Assembly (NCBI GenBank): GCA_005239655.1
Contig: SBBP01000096.1
Coordinates: forward strand, 1 to 9,618
Length of the DNA stretch: 9,618 nucleotides
Direction: 5' to 3'
Source of the DNA: Candidatus Microgenomatus auricola
GTDB lineage: Bacteria; Patescibacteriota; Patescibacteriia; UBA9570; XYC2-FULL-38-9
Shown one piece after another: positions 5,475-9,618 of the stretch. Position 1 is the first letter of the stretch. Every line of letters starts with the position of its first letter. A program made the position numbers and the translations under genes. Under the pieces are notes generated by a model. The model did no database searches and had not been told where the DNA came from. It saw only the letters and a program-made list of their open reading frames with translations.

Positions 5475-7295
5475 ATGACGTTTCACAAGAATGTTCCAGC
5501 AGATCCCGCTGAACAGGAGCGCGTTCGTGATGCGCTCTATCAGCAGTTGCTGCGTGAAGCGCAGGAGGTCGCATCACGCTATCGCAAAACGGACAATCAC
5601 GAATTGATTCCGAGTGTGATTTTACGTGCCATGCTCGGAAAGTATCACCCACAGTTGACGTTGACGGAGATGCAGCTCGCGTCTCACTACATTCAGCAAC
5701 TGGAACATGCGGCCGGAGAAGATACACTGACCGGTGTGCCAAATCGAGGACAGTATGATCGTTATCTCTCACTGCGTTTTGCTCAGCACGAACAACAGCG
5801 TCGACAGGGTGAGGCCGTGTCACCGATGGCGATGGCCGTCATTGATATTGATTTTTTTAAGAAAGTGAACGCGGCTGGAGGGCACCAAGCGGGTGATCTT
5901 GTATTACAGGAGCTGACTCGAGTGATTCGATCAGTGCTACGCCGCGCCTCAGATGTGCTGTTTCGATACGGTGGTGAAGAGTTTGTGATTGTGATGCCAG
6001 AAACCACTGGAGAGAACGGTCACATGTTGATGGAACGTGTTCGCGAAGCTGTTGAACGCGATGTACTGCCAGCGGTCATGGCACGCATGCCAGCCGGACC
6101 ACGGCGTGATGCTCTGGAAGCGCTGAAGAAAGTGACGGTGAGTATTGGTGTGAGTGAACTGCGAGACGAACATCGTTCACCAAAGGAGCTATTTGCGGAA
6201 GCGGATGCGGCTTTGTACAGCGTAAAGAAAGGTGAGGGTCGCACAGATGTTTCTTCTCGCAATCGAGTAGCGCAGTTTTCTGAGCAGTTGAGATCTGTTG
6301 TTCCATCTCGGGTGCGTTCCGGCGTTCTTGTTGCGGATTCATCGGAAGTCAGTGTTGTCATGAGTGAAGAGCGGAGATTTTTTCCAACCGAACTTTCGCC
6401 ACAGCAGATTTTTTCCGATTTTCGCCAAGAGGGCGAGCGTTGGACGGGGTCATTAACCGTGGGATCGCCAACCGAGCGTTCAAAACGTCTGTATCCGTCC
6501 GACAGCATCATTGGTTTGCAGTGGCTTTTTTCTCGTCAACGCATTCAGGATGCCATGCGTGCAGACCCAGGTTCGGAGTCCGACATCCAGAATGTTGCCA
6601 TGGCACTGCGTCATTTGGAACAAGCCGTGATGATCGATACACTTACGCAGTTACCGAATCGACGTGCGTTTGATAAAACGCTGGAACGAGAACTTGCGGA
6701 GTCCACACGTGATCAACAGACTCGTGGGCTTATCGTGTTCGATGTCGACCATTTCAAGCGATTGAATGATCAGTTTGGGCATGCTGTTGGTGATGTTGCA
6801 CTGCGCGCGTTTGGAGAGGAGCTTGCAGCGGTTGCGCGAGAGGATGAGTGTATTGCTCGACTGGGTGGCGAGGAATTTGGCGTGATCTTCCGTGCGCGAT
6901 CTGTTGCAGAGCTCACATCAGCTGCAGAACGTATTCGTTCGCACGTGGAACAACGAGTGCTCGAACGTTGCCGAATGCTACTCCATGCGCACGGTACGGA
7001 CGTTCAATTGGATCGACGCGCCTTTACCGTGAGTATGGGATGTGCTCTTTCTGAGTTGCACGAGCATCGTGTTGGTGCTGCCAGTGGACACGAGCGAGTG
7101 TTTTTGCGATCCACTCCGGGTTCGCAGCTGTACGTCATGGCAGATACCGCCGCATTTGTCGCGAAAGGCGACTTGCCGTTCACACTGGAGGGCTGGTTTC
7201 AGCCAGGTCAGAGCAATGATCCGACAGGTCTGGGGCGAAATCGCTGGGTTGTCTATGACAGTCGCATGGAACAGATCCAGATCACCGATCGTTAA
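5475..7295 (+). CDS. Tandem GGDEF-domain protein (putative diguanylate cyclase)
   Basis: A 606-residue soluble protein (629 if ATG 5406 is used; that adds a basic, Gly-rich 23-residue N-terminus). It has two complete GGDEF domains, which in this family make cyclic di-GMP from two GTP. Domain 1 spans about residues 80-262: DTLTGVPNR, DIDFFKKVN, GHQAGD, GGEEF at 166-170, with an RxxD product-inhibition site (RASD, 157-160) exactly five residues before it. Domain 2 spans about 385-565: DTLTQLPNR, DVDHFKRLND, GHAVGD, GGEEF at 464-468, where the I-site position reads REDE, so its last residue is Glu. Both domains carry an insertion after the GGEEF helix and before TVSIGV/TVSMGC, consistent with internal duplication. 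The N-terminal 80 residues are helical with no sensory domain recognised; the 263-384 linker is not assigned. There are no membrane segments, EAL or PilZ domain. The gene ends tail to tail with the kinase gene, overlapping by 4 bp. Confidence 0.85.
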   Translation: MTFHKNVPADPAEQERVRDALYQQLLREAQEVASRYRKTDNHELIPSVILRAMLGKYHPQLTLTEMQLASHYIQQLEHAAGEDTLTGVPNRGQYDRYLSLRFAQHEQQRRQGEAVSPMAMAVIDIDFFKKVNAAGGHQAGDLVLQELTRVIRSVLRRASDVLFRYGGEEFVIVMPETTGENGHMLMERVREAVERDVLPAVMARMPAGPRRDALEALKKVTVSIGVSELRDEHRSPKELFAEADAALYSVKKGEGRTDVSSRNRVAQFSEQLRSVVPSRVRSGVLVADSSEVSVVMSEERRFFPTELSPQQIFSDFRQEGERWTGSLTVGSPTERSKRLYPSDSIIGLQWLFSRQRIQDAMRADPGSESDIQNVAMALRHLEQAVMIDTLTQLPNRRAFDKTLERELAESTRDQQTRGLIVFDVDHFKRLNDQFGHAVGDVALRAFGEELAAVAREDECIARLGGEEFGVIFRARSVAELTSAAERIRSHVEQRVLERCRMLLHAHGTDVQLDRRAFTVSMGCALSELHEHRVGAASGHERVFLRSTPGSQLYVMADTAAFVAKGDLPFTLEGWFQPGQSNDPTGLGRNRWVVYDSRMEQIQITDR

Positions 7296-8857
7296 GCCGC
7301 AGTCGTGTTCTGTGTGTGGAGTGTGAGGTGTGGTGGACGTTTTGGAAGTGACAGTGTGAATGTTGAGCCGTGATCGATCTTGCTCACGAATTGAATATTG
7401 CCATGATGTTTTTGGATAATTTCGTGAGTAATGAACAGTCCTAGTCCAGAGCCGTCAGCATGTATGGTTTGAATATTCGATCCGCGGAAAAACTTGGTGT
7501 AAATACGATCATATTCTGAAGGCGGAATACCAAAACCGCTGTCTTTGACATGGATGTGCACCTGCGTGTCATCCTGGTCAAGGGAAACGACAACCGTGCC
7601 GTCTTTGGGTGTGTAGTGAATTGCGTTGTCAATCACGTTGTGCAGTGCCATTTTTATTTTCCCCGCGTCAACCACGCAGTGTGTAATCGTGTTTGTCGGT
7701 GGATCCATTGTCAGTGATACTCCCGATTGAATCGATATGTGTTCGAATGCGGTGACCACTTCTCGTACCAGTTGTTCCATATCAGTTTCAGCGAATGCAT
7801 ATTGGAATTCTTGTGTTTCGATCTGTGTGACATCCAGCAGGCTGTTGATTAATGAAATCATTCGGTTGACGTTATCCAAACCCTTGCCCAACTGTTCTTT
7901 TGCTTCTTGCGGTAACTCACCGAGATCACCCTCAACCGCCATACTCACCACCCATTTAATGCCGGACATTGGTGTTCGCAGTTGATGTGCTGCGATCGCC
8001 AGAAATTCGGTTTTCTGCCGGTCGAGTTTTTTCGTTTTTTCCAACTCCACTTGGAGCGCTTCCTGTGTCGCCTGAATTTTTTCCGTCATCGTGTTGAATG
8101 TCCTGGCAAACAACCCTAACTCATCGCGGCTTTCGATTTCAACACGTTCAAAATTTCCTTGCCCAATCCGTTCTGCGGTGGTCGTGAGCTGTTGAATGGG
8201 CACGGTGATTGCGCGATGCACAAAGAAATAGAGTAGAATGACGCTGAGGACTGCGATGACACCAACAATCGCTACGTTTAGGATTGTTTGCTGCACATTG
8301 CGGTCCGTTTGTTGACGTTCCGTCGCAGATTCTTGTTGAATTTTCGTTTCGATCTCCTGTTCGAGGAATAACGCAAAACTATCACGGCTGGTTGAAACTG
8401 CTGCGAGCTTATTCTGCAGAAGATCATCGTTGCTTCCGCGTTCATACGATTGCACAAGGTCTCCCAGTGCCGAGTTGATTCCGTTGATGTGGTCTTGAAA
8501 TGATGTGGTGAATTCAAAATCGGCCTCGGACTGAGAGAGGTAGAAGAGTTGAATCTGTGCAACGAGCGCTTCACCAAGTTTTTCTTTGTAGACCACTTTA
8601 CTTGCCGAGTTTCCGGTTTGCACGTAGTCGTACGCAGCCAAAATAGACAAGTTCAGATTGTCTTTGATTGCTGTGGTTTGGATCAGTCGCGGTATCAGCT
8701 CGTTTGCGATACGTTCTGTATCTGTGCGGATGTCGTTCACAGAACCGATATTCAGTGCACCGAGCTCAATCATCAATAACAGCAAGACCAAAAAGATGAT
8801 GAGCACCTTGTATTTGATTTTGAGATTGCGCAATGTGTCAAGCACAGCCAGTGACAT
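7292..8857 (-). CDS. Membrane sensor histidine kinase (HAMP-HisKA-HATPase)
   Basis: A 521-residue protein with the start ATG at 8855-8857. Layout: a short basic N-terminus, transmembrane segment 1 at about 17-36, an extracytoplasmic region of roughly 150 residues that looks all-helical (a four-helix-bundle type sensor is possible), transmembrane segment 2 at about 191-213, a HAMP linker (about 214-266, with ERIGQG and ESRDELG), a short coiled coil, then the dimerisation/phosphoacceptor helix FLAIAAHQLRTPMSGIKW with H291. The ATPase domain has the N box DNAIHYTP, G1 DSGFGIP, F box YTKFFRG and G2 GSGLGLFIT. All catalytic motifs are intact, so it should autophosphorylate. The HQLRTP form of the H box is a common variant. 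No response regulator lies in the window, so its partner is unknown. It is read from its own promoter in the 83-bp region upstream, divergently from the Pro/Gln-rich gene, and converges on the GGDEF gene. Confidence 0.92.
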   Translation of the reverse strand: MSLAVLDTLRNLKIKYKVLIIFLVLLLLMIELGALNIGSVNDIRTDTERIANELIPRLIQTTAIKDNLNLSILAAYDYVQTGNSASKVVYKEKLGEALVAQIQLFYLSQSEADFEFTTSFQDHINGINSALGDLVQSYERGSNDDLLQNKLAAVSTSRDSFALFLEQEIETKIQQESATERQQTDRNVQQTILNVAIVGVIAVLSVILLYFFVHRAITVPIQQLTTTAERIGQGNFERVEIESRDELGLFARTFNTMTEKIQATQEALQVELEKTKKLDRQKTEFLAIAAHQLRTPMSGIKWVVSMAVEGDLGELPQEAKEQLGKGLDNVNRMISLINSLLDVTQIETQEFQYAFAETDMEQLVREVVTAFEHISIQSGVSLTMDPPTNTITHCVVDAGKIKMALHNVIDNAIHYTPKDGTVVVSLDQDDTQVHIHVKDSGFGIPPSEYDRIYTKFFRGSNIQTIHADGSGLGLFITHEIIQKHHGNIQFVSKIDHGSTFTLSLPKRPPHLTLHTQNTTAA

Positions 8858-8882
8858 GGCATCGGGACATCAATTTTTTGAT

Positions 8883-8912
8883 AGTATACCATGTTTACAG
8901 AGCCACAGCCAA
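8883..8912 (-). promoter_or_regulatory. Predicted promoter of the histidine kinase gene
   Basis: On the minus strand an extended -10 TGGTATACT (TATACT at 8883-8888) follows a weak -35 TTGGCT (8907-8912) with an 18-bp spacer. Transcription would start near 8876, giving a leader of about 19 bases. It is read by eye from sigma-70-type consensus and is fully interleaved with the rightward promoter. Confidence 0.5.
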
Positions 8913-8923
8913 TATGGTATAGT
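8894..8923 (+). promoter_or_regulatory. Predicted promoter of the Pro/Gln-rich protein gene
   Basis: TTTACA (-35, 8894-8899) and TATAGT (-10, 8918-8923) are separated by 18 bp, and TGG directly precedes the -10, making it an extended -10 element. The expected start is near 8930, only about ten bases before the ATG at 8941, so the mRNA would be almost leaderless; the nearest SD-like bases (AGGG, 8924-8927) would lie outside or at the very edge of it. Confidence 0.55.
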
Positions 8924-8940
8924 AGGGTTACTACGTTCTT

Positions 8941-9618
8941 ATGGCAGATGTTTCCAACCCTCAACCTGGAGGACTTCCACCATTAAATATGCCAAACGGT
9001 CCTGCGCGAATGCCGGTGCCGCCGTTTTCACCTCCACAAATAATTCCGCAAGGCATACCTCCTGTCCAGTCTCCTGCTCAGCCTCAACAACCGTTTCATA
9101 TTCCTTCACCGCAGATGGCTACAGCGCCGATTCGTGCTGTGCCGTTACAACAACCACCAGCATCTGCGCCACTGCCAATGGGAAATGCTGTAATGCCGCA
9201 AATGCCTGTACAGCCGCAGCCCATGCCAGCATCGCCGATGCCAGTGTCACCCATGCCAACGCCAACGCCAGTGCAAGTACCAGTTCAAGCACCGATTCAA
9301 GCGCCATTTCAGCCGCAGCCGGTAATGCAACGGCCCACGACACCGCCACTGCACACACCCATGAGCCCAGGTGTTGTCCCACCATGGCAGCAATATGGGC
9401 AGGCAATACCGAACCAACAATCTGCGATTCCGCCTTTTTCTGCACCAACGCCAATGGGAAATGCTGTGATGCCGCAGATGCCTGTACAGCCGCAGCCCAT
9501 GCCAGCATCGCCGATGCCTGCGTCACCTATGCCAACGCCAGTGCAACCGCAGCCCGCACCTACACACCCGCAGCAATCCGCAACACAACCCGCAGTCGGT
9601 TTGGATATGTTTTCCAAA
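8941..9618 (+). CDS. Pro/Gln/Met-rich low-complexity protein, 3' partial
   Basis: An open frame of 226 codons from ATG 8941 runs without a stop to the right edge, so the C-terminal part is outside the window. The visible sequence is dominated by Pro, Gln, Met, Ala and Val, with short patterns such as PMP, PQPMPASPMP and PTPTPVQ, and almost no charged residues; it is surely disordered. There is no signal peptide or membrane segment in this part. Near the edge the composition starts to change (VGLDMFSK), which may mark entry into a folded domain. It contains two copies of a 30-residue unit. I do not recognise the protein; such extensions occur ahead of domains in secretion, pilus and DNA-handling proteins, so no function is offered. 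Synonymous differences between the repeat copies support that this frame is translated. Its promoter is shared back to back with the histidine kinase gene. Confidence 0.75.
   Translation, partial: MADVSNPQPGGLPPLNMPNGPARMPVPPFSPPQIIPQGIPPVQSPAQPQQPFHIPSPQMATAPIRAVPLQQPPASAPLPMGNAVMPQMPVQPQPMPASPMPVSPMPTPTPVQVPVQAPIQAPFQPQPVMQRPTTPPLHTPMSPGVVPPWQQYGQAIPNQQSAIPPFSAPTPMGNAVMPQMPVQPQPMPASPMPASPMPTPVQPQPAPTHPQQSATQPAVGLDMFSK
9175..9264 (+). repeat. 90-bp direct repeat, copy 1
   Basis: Codes for a 30-residue Pro/Met/Gln unit beginning PMGNAVMPQM. It matches copy 2 (9451-9540) at 85 of 90 bases by my count; four of the five differences are silent and one gives Val for Ala. After this copy an extra ACGCCA precedes GTGCAA, which follows both copies. 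Confidence 0.85.
9451..9540 (+). repeat. 90-bp direct repeat, copy 2
   Basis: Second copy, starting 276 bp (92 codons) downstream of the first and in the same frame. It lies within the low-complexity protein and points to expansion of the disordered region by segmental duplication. Confidence 0.85.

Larger units (their letters stand above)
8883..8924. repeat. Inverted repeat containing both divergent -10 elements
   Basis: TATACCAT at 8885-8892 and its exact reverse complement ATGGTATA at 8914-8921 are separated by 21 bp. Allowing one mismatch, the arms extend to 11 bp (8882-8892 with 8914-8924). Each arm carries the extended -10 box of one of the two divergent promoters, so the symmetry may be either a consequence of two similar promoters or an operator for a dimeric regulator. 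Confidence 0.55.

Noticed and set aside
8919..8940. Small hairpin GTAG-GGTTA-CTAC before the Pro-rich gene as an attenuator or terminator
   Set aside because: The stem is only four base pairs, has no T-run, and straddles the predicted transcription start.
9119..9617. Two long minus-strand open frames (Ala/Leu/Val-rich and Gly/Cys-rich) opposite the Pro-rich gene
   Set aside because: They mirror the repetitive Pro/Gln/Met codons on the plus strand, which lack stops in the other frames. The plus frame has a promoter and start, and third-position changes between repeat copies are silent in the plus frame only.
1..9618. CRISPR arrays, tRNA/rRNA genes, insertion sequences, toxin-antitoxin or defence genes
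   Set aside because: No regularly spaced repeats, cloverleaf-like sequences, transposase motifs or defence-family motifs were found; nearly all bases are accounted for by the genes listed.

Overview
The window is dense bacterial DNA of roughly balanced base composition. UGA is read as stop throughout, as the ATGA stop/start junctions show. Very short or overlapping gene junctions, mostly SD-less starts and a HQLRTP-type histidine kinase fit a small, streamlined genome. A Patescibacteria (CPR) relative, perhaps of the Peregrinibacteria type, is my best guess, but it is an inference of low to moderate confidence and no rRNA or marker gene is present to test it.

Positions 1-7295 (+ strand) look like one operon of eight genes. 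They are the C-terminal phosphohistidine ('mobile') domain of a PEP-synthase-family protein (cut by the window edge), a divergent aspartate-type carbamoyltransferase, a YtcJ-like amidohydrolase, a stand-alone riboflavin kinase, riboflavin synthase, lumazine synthase, a stand-alone PEP-synthase ATP-grasp domain, and a protein with two GGDEF domains. Six of the seven junctions either overlap by 4-20 bp or are 14 bp apart. The seventh overlaps by 4 bp or has a 65-bp gap, depending on the start chosen for the GGDEF protein. The three flavin genes together cover the steps from ribulose-derived butanone phosphate plus the pyrimidine intermediate to lumazine, riboflavin and FMN. The earlier steps (RibA/B/D) and FAD synthesis are not in the window.

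Positions 7292-8857 (- strand) encode a membrane sensor histidine kinase that meets the GGDEF gene tail to tail, the two stop codons overlapping in a TTAA. An 83-bp intergenic region (8858-8940) holds two interleaved divergent extended -10 promoters arranged on an inverted repeat. The rightward one reads into a Pro/Gln/Met-rich low-complexity protein that runs off the right edge and contains a 90-bp direct repeat.

Points most worth following are the carbamoyltransferase, which keeps the carbamoyl-phosphate anchors but has lost classical aspartate-side residues and sits next to an amidohydrolase; the separation of the ATP-grasp and phosphohistidine domains of a PEP-synthase-like enzyme to two ends of one operon; and the symmetric divergent promoter.
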